From Gonatopus flavifemur (taxonomy: Eukaryota > Arthropoda > Insecta > Hymenoptera > Dryinidae), in contig JAFFJZ010000001.1 in assembly GCA_018340375.1 (NCBI GenBank), forward strand, positions 62,798,001-62,862,000: a stretch of DNA of 64,000 bases, given 5' to 3'. This document shows, one piece after another, positions 34,501 through 45,962 of this stretch. The translations under genes were made by a program, and so were the position numbers. Every line of letters starts with the position of its first letter. Position 1 is the stretch's first letter. The notes below the pieces were generated by a model. The model worked only from the letters and a program-made list of their open reading frames with translations. It made no database searches and was not told the origin of the DNA.

Positions 34501-36760
34501 AGAACTTTATTACATTTCACGGAATAATATCTCCCTTTCATTCGTCCTTCCATCAACGTGTGTTTTAAGAAGAGATTATGCCAAATTAGTAACAGGTGTT
34601 ACGCGGTAAACGTTTCGAAATATTTTCCACAATTTCTGAATATCAAATTCGAATAGAGGATATATATATATATATCTAGATTGGATACAAAATTTTTAAA
34701 CGAAATGTCTCGGTAATTGTCATAATTCTCCCTCGAGGTGTTCTCCATCGGGAACATCTCGGGTAGAGGAAGAAAATATTTCTGTTCTTATATATCTGAT
34801 TTCAAGTTCCTAATATTGAAGAGAAAAATTAAAGGTCTTGCCCTATACTTTTCTTGTCACCCAATGCGTACGAAAGAATAAAGTTCTAGATTACTTTAGG
34901 AGAAAAAATCTTTATTTTCAGAATCCCTTAAAAATATGCCCCTTGGGGATAATAAGACGCACAAAAAACTTCACCAAACTTTACTCGTAAGACGTCTAGC
35001 TCTCCAAGATACTACTGCCTCGTGAAAAATAAAGTATAAGGATCTTACGCGAGAACGAAAATTCTGTTGGAATTTTTGTACAATAAAAACCAATACAAGT
35101 CGGAAATTTTTGATTGAACGATCATTTGTGTGCCAAGTTCTACGATCGATGGAATTTTACTTTAAATCAGGCTAAATGAAAGAACTCACCGCTCAATCCT
35201 CGCTCTCCGATTTGTCTCCGATCAAATGTCGAGAGAAGAATGATGGAATGCCATGAGAATTCTGCAAAAGTTACTATGTACAATGGAGAAAATATTTTCA
35301 AAAAGACAAAAAAAATCTCTGAAAGGGTACGTGTTTCTCAAAGTTTTCTTTCCAGGAAAGAACGAAATATGTAGCACAATCACAAGAAATTCTACCACAA
35401 TATTCCAAATCGTAGCCAACCATGGTAAAGTCTCATCCTTCAAATGATATTTTAAAATTCTCTTGTAGGATTCTGTCGATACTCGGTTGTATAATGTTTT
35501 TAGACATCCTCACGGTACATTTCGAATAGAAACTAGTTCCGATTGAATAATCTCAGCACACCTGGGTTCCGCTTAGATATTCTTAGCAGGATTGGATTTC
35601 GTTTCCAATACCTCCTACAAATCCACGTACCTCCTCTTGATCATGTTTTTTATTCGTTTCGTTCTTTTATATACAGCTGTACGTCATTATATTCACGGAT
35701 GCGAGTGGAGAAAATCAATAATACATCCGACGATAATCTCTTTTCCTGACAAATTAAAATTTTTTATCTTATTCCGTCTGTTAGAAATTCTGTCATGCGA
35801 TGACGCATAATATAGCGATAATCGGAGAAGAATGATCAAGAGTGCAACCAATAATATGATAATTACGAGGTATTTTGCATTCGCTGAATGCAATTGAAGT
35901 TTGAATCGTTCTTTCATCAAAAATGAGAATAAAAATAATTGGAAAAATCTCCTTCAAATTCACTGTGTTTTGCAATAAAAGCCATAAAAGGTTCTTTTAA
36001 AGGAAATGTTTTTTTTTTTTTATAATGGATTCTCTTGAAAGTCTTATTCGAAACGATTGAGGTGAAAAATGTCGTGATTTTTCCGGGATCCTAATGATTT
36101 AATTACGAACAAACAAATTATTCTGATCTATTCCGAATGATGTAACATGATGATCCGAATGAAGAATTCCCACGGAGCATGGAAAGATATACAAACCACA
36201 TCAATGTTCATTTCGAGGGTAATAAATTCAAATTAGACTGAAGAGAAATTTTTCTTCCAGCACACATACACATATTTAGACACGGAAAACGTACTCGATG
36301 TATGCAGTATAGGCACTGTAAATATATACATCTCATTTCCATCAAGATTCTCTCGAATAGCCATTCGCTATACTTTACGGCAGTTCATGCAAACAAGTGT
36401 ACACATAAATACGGATAAATGATTCAAGGATCCAATCATTGTCGTACATTGTTCCGCTAATGAGCTTTCCTATTCCTTGTATAGATCGATATGAGGACGA
36501 AATCAGTTATCGATTCTACTTTTCTCAATGACTGAACGTAGCAATGTCGCTACATCTGACAATATTTACATTCGATTGTAAACACCGGGATACCGCACTA
36601 TCGGTCTGCAACGAGCTCTCTTTCATTTCAGCATCGTTTCCAAAGTAGAATAAAATCGATGTTGAATTTACTTGATCACAAAAAAATGAAATATGATAGG
36701 AGTGTTGATTTATCTTCGTGTTCTGGAGAACCTGAAGTATTTGATTACTTCCCAATAAAC
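28600..36760. other. 8 kb without a recognised gene
   Basis: AT-rich DNA. A degenerate foldback (30336-30560) is listed separately. A-rich and purine-rich stretches occur near 31750-31795, a (TA)n run at 34661-34675 and a T-run near 36009. I see no coding stretch, tRNA or intact transposon. Confidence 0.5.
30336..30560. repeat. Degenerate foldback, about 60-bp arms
   Basis: The left arm (GATTGTCACACGAAGCTGAAA, 30336 on) is matched in reverse complement by the right arm (GTGACAATCATGAAACTGAAA, ending about 30545). Further shared words are AGCTA..AGTTACGATTGTTATAACTTCTGA and its partner. Divergence is high, so this is an old MITE-like copy. Confidence 0.45.
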
Positions 36761-36764
36761 ATGA

Positions 36765-36912
36765 ACATCTTCAGGATATCTTGAAGATATCTCTTAAAAG
36801 ACATATTCAAAAGACATCTCGAAGATATCTTTGAGATATCTTTTCGATATGTCGCGAAGATGTCTTTTAAAAGATTTCTTCAAGATGTCTTGTCAAATGT
36901 ATCTTCAAGATC
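36765..36912. repeat. AAGACATCTT / AAGATATCTT array 1
   Basis: About 150 bp made of AAGATATCT, AAGACATCT and AGATGTCTT words in both orientations, spaced about 10-20 bp. First of four such arrays within 2.8 kb. Confidence 0.7.
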
Positions 36913-37330
36913 AGCAGGTTTGAAGTTATGAGTACATGATCATATGGATCACACTTTAAATGCTCTGCTCAAAGTGACTAGGGCTTCGCACGAGCCTCTC
37001 GTCTTAAATTGAAAAATGATCTGAATTTACTGTTCTATCTGAGGTGTAACAAAATCATATGAAATTACGATTTCATCGAAGAGGATGACTAACATAGCCA
37101 CTCAGTCTCGGAACTAGTCTCGGTATCGGTCTCGGTGCTGGTCTCGTTGCATTTTTTCCGATAGATATCTCTGCTGATTTTGTTTGAATGATCAAGGTTC
37201 CACCCCATTCTGTTGATCCCATTTATACTCTCAAATTATCTTGATCATCTTGGTATTGCAAGAGATTGGAATACTTATTGGTCACTATTTTATCTTCCTT
37301 TGACGCGAGTCTCGTACGAATCCCTAAAAA

Positions 37331-37621
37331 TGACAGGCGGATTCGGACAGAAAAATAGTTGTCAGGCTTTGAACGGTCTTTGTTCCAGGAAGTCCGGTCA
37401 AAAACTGCCGAAATTCCTACTTGGGTTTGTCCGGAATCACCAAATTGGAATATCCTATCAAAACCTGACAAAATGTTTTCGGTCAGTTTTTGACGGGATA
37501 TTTCATGTTCAGTGATTCCGGACGAAACCAGGTAGGAATTTTGTCAGTTTTTGACCGTATTTCCTGGAACAATAACCGTTCAAAGCCTGACAACTATTTT
37601 TTGTCCGGATTTGCCTGGCAT
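37331..37621. mobile_element. 291-bp foldback MITE with about 115-bp arms
   Basis: The arms open TGACAGGCGGATTCGGACA (left) and TGCCAGGCAAATCCGGACA (right, reverse complement). They remain about 90 percent identical through AATAGTTGTCAGGCTTTGAA, TGTTCCAGGAA, CGGTCAAAAACTG and GTCCGGAATCAC. A central spacer of about 60 bp repeats GTCAGTTTTTGAC. No clear target duplication. The transcript would fold into a long hairpin. Confidence 0.8.
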
Positions 37622-37792
37622 GTTCAGCAGGATGTCACAATGGAATTGCAAAAGGGATAAATTCGTTCATAATTTCAGAGCCTGAATAACCCATGTAAAT
37701 ACTAATAAATTTGAAGTTCTGCAGAAAATACGATTTTCCAACCTTGCAATACCATCACTAAGAGTAACGAATCCCCCAATCAACATACAAAT

Positions 37793-37987
37793 CTTAAAGA
37801 CATCTGAAAGATGTCTAAGAAAAGACATCTTTTCGACATTTCTAAATGACAACTTATAGACTTCTCTTAGATGTCTCACTGAAGACATTTCTATAGAAGT
37901 CTTTTGAAGTTATCTTAAAGATGTCTAATAGATTTGATTTCAAAGATGTCTTTAAAGATTCAATAAAAGACATCTTTCAGACATCTT
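37793..37987. repeat. AAGACATCTT array 2
   Basis: About 195 bp of AAAGACATCT, AAAGATGTCT and near variants in both orientations. Lies just right of the 37331-37621 foldback. Confidence 0.7.
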
Positions 37988-38650
37988 GAAAATCAAAATG
38001 ACAATATGAATAATATAATAATATACCGATAATGATTATAGGCCTGAATTAAAAAAAATATCAATTTTGAAATAAAATCAAATAATTGACGTCTTTCATT
38101 ATAAAAATTTTTATAATCTCATAGTGTGCATTGTTTCTACTGACCAAATTGGATCACGTCGGACCACAATTGATGTTGCACGGATTGAAAACTTAATTCT
38201 TAAAATGCTTAAAGAATTTTATTAAACCAATGGAATCTGCATCGGAATCAGTGGGTTCAATGAGATATTTCGAACAGGCGTACAAGGGAATTCTACGGTC
38301 ATAGTTTGTAATTCCAAAAAAACACGAAAGTCCAAAGAATATTCAGTGGAGGTGCATTGAACGTCCGGACATTGGATGGTCCGAACATTCCTTGAACATA
38401 AATGTACGTATAATGAACGTGAATTTCACCTAAAGGATCTGTGTCTTGGGGAAGTTCCAGGGATGGAATATAATTCGCGAGACATTTTCAGATCATCTGA
38501 AAGTGTGCTTCAACCGTGGTTGATAAAACCTATTCATTCCTGTTGAATGTCATAAATTCACATTAAAATTCGAATTCTGCACGTTTAATAGGAATAAATT
38601 GGTTTTTCATCAATCAGGGAAGAGGTCCTAAGAAAAATTTGCCACATATC

Positions 38651-38863
38651 TAAAACTCGTCTTGAAGAAGTCTAAAAGATATCTTCTAGATATCTAGTAA
38701 GAGTTCTAAATGATGTCTTACTCAAGACATGTTTTGGATGTCTAAAACTGTCGCATAAGACATCTTTTAGACTTCTTTTAGATATCTTTTAGAACAGTTT
38801 GTAAGACATCTTGCGAAGTCGCAAGACATCTTTTAGATTTCGAAAAGATATCTTTTTGTGTAT
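38651..38863. repeat. AAGACATCTT array 3
   Basis: About 210 bp of TTTTAGACATCT / TTTTAGATATCT words. The right end reads AAAAGATATCTTTTTGTGTA, followed by TGTGGGCCCC, which may be the true terminus of the element. Confidence 0.7.
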
Positions 38864-39194
38864 GTGGGCCCCGACTCACAATATTTTGCGAATTATTGAA
38901 CTTCTTACGCTGAATTTTATGTAAAGCCTTCAAATGAATTTGTAAAATTCTCATTCTCACTGATGAACTGTTATTCAATAACAATGAGACAAAGATAATT
39001 TCGGAAAAATATATGATATTCATCGATATATATCACTAAATTCATTGAACTTTTTAATTTTTGAGCACAGTCAACTCATTTGTATATGTAATAACACTTT
39101 ATTCAAAAAATCACTTTTACTCTGGACTCATACATCACTGCGACATACTTCACTATGTCATATTAATAATTATGAGCACTAATATCAAATTGTC

Positions 39195-39262
39195 CGTACG
39201 GCTCAGGTCAATGAAGGGTAGGTACTTCGTGAAATGCCCGGGTTCGAATCCCACAATCTCAA
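39195..39262 (+). repeat. tRNA-derived SINE head or tRNA relic
   Basis: A pol III A-box-like word (TACGGCTCAGGTCAATGAAGGG) precedes a perfect B box, GGGTTCGAATCCC (39240-39252). Cloverleaf stems cannot be drawn convincingly, so this is not a functional tRNA. A purine-rich tail follows (39290-39345). No target duplication identified. Confidence 0.45.
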
Positions 39263-39381
39263 GAATCCAAACTCGAGTAAAATACACAGGAGTGAAAGAG
39301 GGATGAAAAAAGGGGAGGAAAGAGAAGGAAAAGAGGGGAGAGTTTCTTTTTATGAACGAATTGAAGATTTTCCTACGATAT

Positions 39382-39577
39382 TTTTATGAAATCTTCAAGA
39401 CATCTACAAGACATTTTTAAGACGATCGAATAGGTCTGAAACATATCTTCCGCGAGACTTCTTTGAGATATCTTTAACTTTTCGAAATCTGTCGCGTAAG
39501 ACATCCTCGAGATCTTTTTGCAAGACATCTTCCGAAATTGCGAGATATCTTTTAGATATCTAAAGTATATCTTTCCG
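39382..39577. repeat. AAGACATCTT array 4
   Basis: About 195 bp with CTTCAAGACATCTACAAGAC, GCGTAAGACATCCTCGAGAT and GCGAGATATCTTTTAGATAT words. More diverged than array 3. Confidence 0.65.
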
Positions 39578-39579
39578 CT

Positions 39580-42500
39580 CGATTGGGAATTTTTATCGAT
39601 AATGAAGTTTTTCTCCAGAGAATTCAATTCCGAAACAAGTGGATACATCCATACGTATCCAAATCGTATTTGCAATTGACGAAGATATGAATGAAACTAT
39701 ATCCTCGAATATACGATTTTAGAAGAAATATAGAACGTAATGCTTTGTCTGAACTCCCATGCACGAATCTTCAACGGGGGAAATCAATTTGAAAGTGTAC
39801 GTAAACCTTGAATCTCCATGATTATTCCCGCAAGTTTCTCGTGATCATTTTTACATCAAGCCGCAAACGTTGTGGATTCTGTAAACGTGGAGACGTGGAT
39901 TTAAAAGCACGCGTTCGTGTATAAAGTATGTACAGGGTGTTTAATAAAGCCCTATCCGGAGAAGGAGAATGCGGGTGTCTAGCGAGCTGACGCTGCGACT
40001 CGTTTTATTTTTATTATCGTGAACGATGCAAGTTGCGGCGTGGTCCGAAAAAGAAGAAGCAGCGATATCGGTATGTGGTAAAACGTATATATATATATGC
40101 TCACGTATATACATGCGTATGTACACACGTATGTATAAGTTAGTATTATATGTACATAAGATGGTATCGATCGATCGGGATACGAAAGTGGGCCCACTCG
40201 AGTTTTCCTAACCTAAGAATACATCGGTGAAGTACCGTAAGACGGGGTGGAATGGAGTGGAGTGGACTCGAGTGGTATGTCAAGTGTCGACGTGTCTTGG
40301 GAGTCGAGGAAGATAGAATAGGAAAGAGTAAAGAAATGGTTAGTTTCTCTAGCTCGTGTCTTTCTTTTTTCCTTATCGTTATCCTGCTTTCCCCATGATA
40401 GTGTATGGGTGTGTGTAAGTAGTATATGTCTCTCGATTTTTCCTCGACGACCACCCCTTTTTTGTCGTACAATGACCGTACATTCCCTACTCATCTCGTG
40501 GTGTTGATTCATGAGGTTTCTTATCATAAATTCAAATAACTAAGGAATTATTGAAAATTCTTTTTCCATTATCTCCAATAAAATAAGATGTATGTTCGAA
40601 ATATTCAAAGAACAAAAATTCAAGGAAAACAATTTTATTGTACTTGAATTCTTTCCTACACAAATTGTCAAGGAATAGGATTTTTCAAGATTTATATTTG
40701 GAATTCTCTTTTGTTATTCTTGATGGGATTCGAAGGTTTCTGATTTGTGTGGAACTGCAAGAATTTTTCCTTCTTTCATGGATGCTCGAATTTCATCAAT
40801 AACGAAAGAACAGCGATCATCGAAGAAAAAAGTGAGAGACTTTTTTCATTTACAGTTCGGAAAAGAAGTTTTGAAGTTTCTGAACTCTCAGTATAAATAC
40901 CCATTCTCGAAACAGGATCATGTGATAATTTGAGGTTCGAAAATATCGTTCAACGTATACACATATCTGAAATGAACTTTTTCATTCTTCACAGCAAGCA
41001 CACCATGTATATTTTGAAAATATTTCTCACTCGGGTTTTTCTTTCTGCCATACACCGTAATACCACTAAAAAGGGACTACTTTGTCGCACTGATATGGCA
41101 AATTTCAAACTATTATTTTACAGTTTATATTACCGACTAAGAATTCATCCCTCCGACTTGGTTAAAGTTAACTTCGATTCTGTGTAGGTTTTGACAATGA
41201 TTCTAACGCTTCTTCATCATCGAGACCTAGTCGGAAAGGCCTTGCTTGGCTCAAAACTCAATAAATCTGCATGAATTTATTTCAACTGAAATATGAAATC
41301 ACGCACTCTAGATGCACTAAGCTTTGAAATTTGATCTGAGATATCACGAAAATTATTGACAATTAAGAATAATCCGTACAATCAACAAAGCATGCTTCCC
41401 TTGCCTTTGAATCATGCAAACAGAGCTCGCTGCGTTCTCTAAAAGAATTTCATGAGTTCAATAACTCACCAATATATTGGGAGATTCTCTGCTGTATATT
41501 TCAAAGAGCGGGCAAACTGTTGAATCAGAACTATCTCGTTCGGTTTATGTCCCAGCATTTGACCGCGTCCATCCAGATTCGTTTGACATTTGTAGCAAAG
41601 TTGCAGAGCGCTGATACGAAATTTTATTGCAATATTTAATTCCCCATGCGTCATTCATTTTGTATGTCGTTTATCGTCATTAATATCTTTCTCATGATAT
41701 TGAGCTCAATTTAATCCATTCATGGGCCAAGCCTGGTCTACGTTCCTACCAACACGGGATCAAATTTTCATATAAAGTTACCCCATCTATGAAGAAGCAG
41801 AATGCATCCATTTGAAAATTGCACGCAATTCCCAGAGGAGGGAAAGAAAATATTAAAAAATAACCGGAGTATGGGTAATGTGAGAATATTGTATAAATAA
41901 TGTATGATTCATACTGCATTTCATGGAGGTACTTCATCCGCAAACCTCTCCCCACACTTTCCTCCTGCTGTTTCTAAAACAATGTTAATTGCGAGGGTCA
42001 ATATGAAACTAAAGGGTGAAAAACCTGCCACATTAACCTCCCTTCATAACTTTCATCATTAAAAGAGAATGCAAGGGTGGGAAGTAAGTTCAAGCATTTA
42101 TAATGTTTTCTAAAGGAGAAGTTATGAATATAATTATCATCATTCAATCTGTGCAAAATATCACATTCCATATACACTCATGGGGAGGGATTTCTTAATC
42201 CCTTCTTCAACTCATGTAAAATTTATTTTTCCTCACAATATAAAGTGCTTTGTTTCGATTTCTCAATGATCATCAACTCTTTGATTTTTATATATATATC
42301 GTTCGGCTGAAAGTGTGAATCTTTTGATAGAAGTTCTCAGTCGTGCTGGATGAATTAGAACGATGAAGTAGATTCTAAAAAACAAAATAATCCTTCAAGA
42401 CTCGAGAGCTTTGAGAATTTTCCCTTCTTCAAATATTTTCAAACTTCGTTTCATGCTATTGTACTGTGCACGAGTTTTTTCCATACTCCAATCTTCAGTA

Positions 42501-44040
42501 ATGGAATTGCAGGAGTCTGAATTAAAAATAAAAGAAATATGTCGTATTACGAACCTCCCTATCGCAAAACCGAGTTTTTCTAATGAAACTTATATGGGAA
42601 AACAAAATCGAAGTGACTCTTGATTGCTTATACTTCAAAGCGATGCATTTTTAATTTACTGTAAAAGCACGGACGTGCTTCACTTTGGAGTCAATCAAAT
42701 CTGTATTCTCGGTATGTGTTCAGTGTCCATCCGATGAGAGAAGAACCAAAGTTTTATCAATTTCTTGTATGACACAGTTGAAAACTTCTTTCATGATTCA
42801 TTCTGTTGGATAAACTTCAGCCAAAGCTCTCAATGGAACGAGAGCAATCAGGAATTCTTGTTTCCTTCCCATGCGAGAAAATATCATCAAACGTCTCAAC
42901 AGTGGTGAAGTAATGTTCCATTTTGTTCTATATAAATTCGTCTATAATTTTGAGCTACCATCGCACATTTGACTTTTGTTCAAAATTGTTTTCGCGTTTG
43001 CTAATTAATTCAGAGGAAAAATAGTATTAAAATTCAATGCAAAAAATGAAGGAATGTTCAGAAGGAATTGTATCGAATACTAATTTGAGGTAAAACGATA
43101 AAACTCCTTTGTACAGTAAATGGGAATTTTTGTACATACTCGTGAGAGTAAAATCGAAATCACATTTTCCACCGCATTCGATTCTTTTGGAAATCCAGGT
43201 AATATTCTTCCCTGCACAAGAGAATCTTCTTCATCAATATTCCAAACGATTTCAAAAAGAAATCAATTCCACATTTTGGAGGTTACTCGAAACCACTCTC
43301 TTTGAAGAATCTTCAATGCCACATTAAATCTATCCCAAGAAAATAGATTTTTATTTTATGGGCTTTGTAGAATACTCCATTCGGCATTCAAAATTATCTC
43401 GGTGAGAGGATTTTTTGATTCATTTCATGCACAACAATGACCATCCGTACGCGAACCAATAAAATGTTTATCCGATACGTATGGGAAACTCGTTACAGAA
43501 ATATTGATCTCCGACAATTCTTGAATCGCTTTCTTTGGGATTAAACATAAAATGATCAGTACCGAGCTTGCGATATGATCGTAAAATTTTACGGGATAGC
43601 CGGTTTTTATATCACATGCGTGGAATATTTTAACGTTCGATTCAATGGAAAATCTTTTTACAGGTACCGTGACGAAAAAAAATCTCTCTCTTCTTTTTCT
43701 TCCACCGAAAACCATATGAATTTTAATGAAATCCCATATGAAGATTTTTTCTTCCAACGTACGGTATCTGTACAAGTTTCGGTTTGAAATGCAAAAGGAA
43801 TCAAAGATTCAAATGAATTGGACGTGATAGAAGGGAGTATTTTCGATGGTTCTTCCTTGAACTAGGAACGAATTGCAAACCAAAGCAAAATTCGGAACGA
43901 AGGACCAGCAGGGGATGAGGACTCAATAAAATCGAACGTGTTGATACGAATCGAATTTTAGACCAAAAACAAAAGAGAGCTGAACAAGTTCAAAAAGGAA
44001 AAATGGAACAAACACAGTTTGCGCAATGGTGGAGTGTGTT
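39580..44040. other. No recognised gene; GC-richer block at 39.88-40.50 kb
   Basis: Between about 39880 and 40500 CpG and GC content rise, with ACGTATGTAC-type alternating sequence and overlapping minus-strand frames of about 105 codons that match nothing. This could be a regulatory block. The rest is plain AT-rich DNA. One exon candidate (41470-41610) is listed separately. A 116-codon minus-strand frame at 43425-43775 has protein-like stretches but no splice context or family. Confidence 0.4.
41470..41610 (-). CDS. Possible internal coding exon, unrecognised
   Basis: A 141-nt minus-strand stretch lies between an acceptor (TTTCGTATCAG) and a textbook donor (TATTG|GTGAGT). It is open with balanced codon use; segments of the translation are ALQLCYKCQTNLDGRGQ and LIQQFARSLKYTAENLPIY. 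Phase is 1 nt in, 2 nt out. It is the best of the unassigned exon candidates because of the donor, but I recognise no family and no partner exon. Confidence 0.3.
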
Positions 44041-44048
44041 ACTTCCAT

Positions 44049-44079
44049 GTCTGTCTGTTTGTCTGTTTGTCTGTCTATG
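44049..44079. repeat. (GTCT)n microsatellite
   Basis: Imperfect GTCT/GTTT tetranucleotide run followed by TGTG-rich sequence to about 44100. Confidence 0.9.
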
Positions 44080-44107
44080 TGAGTGTGTATGTGCATGCGT
44101 GTCCTTC

Positions 44108-44343
44108 ACCAAAAAAAAATAATTTATTCGACCGAATGAACTGAAGTTAGTTGTGAAAATTAGTTCCGAGTAATAAAAGCTATAGTAAAGGCAACTTCAA
44201 ATTAGTAAGAGCAACTAAAGTCAGAGAAATTAAATTTGAATGTAGTTGAGCCAACGGCCGTTTTAGTAATTCAAATATCAACAACTGTATCTATCTAGTT
44301 GCTGGAACTGATTTAGAGTAAGGGTGACTAATTATTTTTTTCG
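44108..44343. mobile_element. Dispersed about 240-bp element, copy D2 (inverted relative to D1)
   Basis: The reverse complement of this segment aligns with 9799-10054: GACCGAATGAACTGAAGTTA, GTTCCGAGTAATAAAAGC, GAGCAACTAAAGTCAGAGAA and TGAGCCAACG are shared. The A/T-rich tips have degenerated. Non-coding. Confidence 0.65.
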
Positions 44344-44558
44344 GTTTTTTTTTGGTCCACGATAACTCCTCGAGGGATGCACCGATCGGGACGAATGTTT
44401 TTGCGACTCGTTCGTCCCATTGAGGACTCGAGGCCTATTGATTCTCAGACGGATCGGATAACGCGTTTCGAAAATATTGCGGAATATTCTTTGAAAGATT
44501 ATGATTTAGCGACGGCGCATATCTTTGCTTCCCATTATCCGATTGCCATGAAACTTAA

Positions 44559-45847
44559 GGGGGTATTCTAGTCTAGAAGCTCGAATTTCGAGCGTTTTAT
44601 GAGGCTTCATAAAAAAAAAAGCGATTGATATTTTTAGTATCCATTTTTTTATAACTTATTTATTCATATTTCATGAGTACATGAAAGAATAAAAAAAATA
44701 AAAATATCAAAATTTCAGTAAGTTATACGTTGTTGAAGTAGAGGGGGAAAAAAAACCTTGTCCTGGTTGTCATGATATCTGCCCTCCTGGTCACCTGAAA
44801 AATAAAAGTATGGATAAGTTTTGATCAGTATAAATGCCAGTATCGTATGAACCAGAAAAAGTGGAAGAAAAAATTTTTTTCGCAAAATGGTGGCTAATTA
44901 AAAATAAAAGTCGATTTTTTCATTCATTTTCACCTTTCCCGGATTTTTTAAAAATATTGAAAATGAAAAATTTCTAGTTTTTAGTGGTTCATACGATGCA
45001 GGCATATATAAAGAATATTCATGCCAAATTTCAAGTGAATCGGTCAACTGGAACTTGAGATATCATGACGACCGCATCGAAAAAAGTAGTTTCGAGAAAA
45101 ACGCGTTCAAAGTTTTACGTTAAGTTTCAGGCAGTGTAACTGATAGATGCCGTACATATAACTCATATTTTCTTAATCAGCCATCCCAGCTCCATACATC
45201 GGGCCTTCTTCTACTTCATATTGCTGATTTTCAGCATTTCTTTCCGCAAGACGAGGAGCTCTTTCTTCTTTTGAAGCATTTGAAGATCGAACTTCAGAAC
45301 GTTGAATTCTTACTTCATTGCACCTAACAACAAACCCATGGGTTTCCACACCAATTTTCATCCCCATAAGTTTCATCATATTTGAGATGGGATTAAAGCC
45401 TTCATTAAAGATACTGACCGCTAAATAAGTAGCAATTTCGATTGTCTGGACTCCAGCATGGATGTGTTTGAGTGCAAACGTCCATATCAAAGAATTTAGT
45501 GATTCGTTGTTATTTTGAGTTTCGGAACCCAAACAACGTTCCAATAAAGAATCATTTGACAGGCTTTCGTAAATAGGTTTTAAGACTGTTAAAACTTCAT
45601 CAGTAAGTGGTGGATTTGCGTGTTGAAAGTCATCCAGAGTTCAAGTAGCCGGAGCCTTCAGTCGCACACTGTTACAGCCGCTTTGCCCAAATCAGTCCGG
45701 GTGCCATGTCACTGAAATTATTATAGCTTTAGAAATAATTCGAATTTTGAAAAATCCTTTGAGGGAGATATTCTTGAATGTGTAATCTATCGAAATATGG
45801 AAAAAAAAATGTTTGGTTCTTTCAAATTTCTAGACTAGAATACCCCC
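44559..45847 (-). mobile_element. Kolobok-type (Mutator-related) element, 1.29 kb, TTAA duplication
   Basis: Inverted tips GGGGGTATTCTAGTCTAGAA occur at both ends. TTAA lies immediately outside each (44555-44558, 45848-45851), and comparison with an uninterrupted family F copy confirms that one TTAA was duplicated. Inside, the minus strand keeps the 3' end of a Mutator/Kolobok-like transposase. TTAA duplication occurs in Kolobok and piggyBac; the protein rules out piggyBac. The 5' two thirds of the gene are missing, so the copy is non-autonomous. Confidence 0.75.
45173..45640 (-). pseudogene. Mutator/Kolobok-like transposase, C-terminal fragment
   Basis: The frame is open from just after a TGA (45641-45643) to a stop at 45173, 155 residues. 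It reads TDEVLTVLKPIYESLSND, then SETQNNNESLNSLIW, IEIATYLAVSIFNEGF and a tail ending EGPMYGAGMAD. The TQNxNESLNSLIW signature, followed by a helical segment with FNEG, is how I know the C-terminal part of animal Mutator-like and Kolobok transposases. The Glu in NNES may be the last DDE residue, an inference. The N-terminal domain and the earlier catalytic Asp residues are absent, so this is a deletion remnant although no stop interrupts the preserved part. Annotation as Mutator rather than Kolobok would be a naming choice. Confidence 0.65.
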
Positions 45848-45962
45848 TTAAGCCACGTCCTAGTTACGTACCGATGGAGGTCTCGTAAGTTTCATCAGGA
45901 TCTCTTGGAAATTGTGGAAAATTCTTTGTGCAATCAGCATCCCAAGCGTGTATTGTCTATAA

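Larger units (their letters stand above)
44350..45940 (+). repeat. Repeat family F, copy interrupted by the Kolobok-type element
   Basis: The two flanks 44350-44558 and 45848-45940 form one copy of the family found reversed at 19265-19620. Read across the insertion, the site is CCGATTGCCATGAAACTTAA then GCCACGTCCTAGTTACG, matching ATGAAACTTATACCACGTTC at the uninterrupted copy. Confidence 0.6.

Noticed and set aside
39930..39960. TACAGGGTGTTTAATAAAGC resembling a transposon end or poly(A) signal
   Set aside because: No matching second end, no adjacent coding exon, so neither reading could be supported.
43425..43775. 116-codon minus-strand frame with some protein-like stretches
   Set aside because: No convincing start, splice sites or family, and the other strand is open over part of it.
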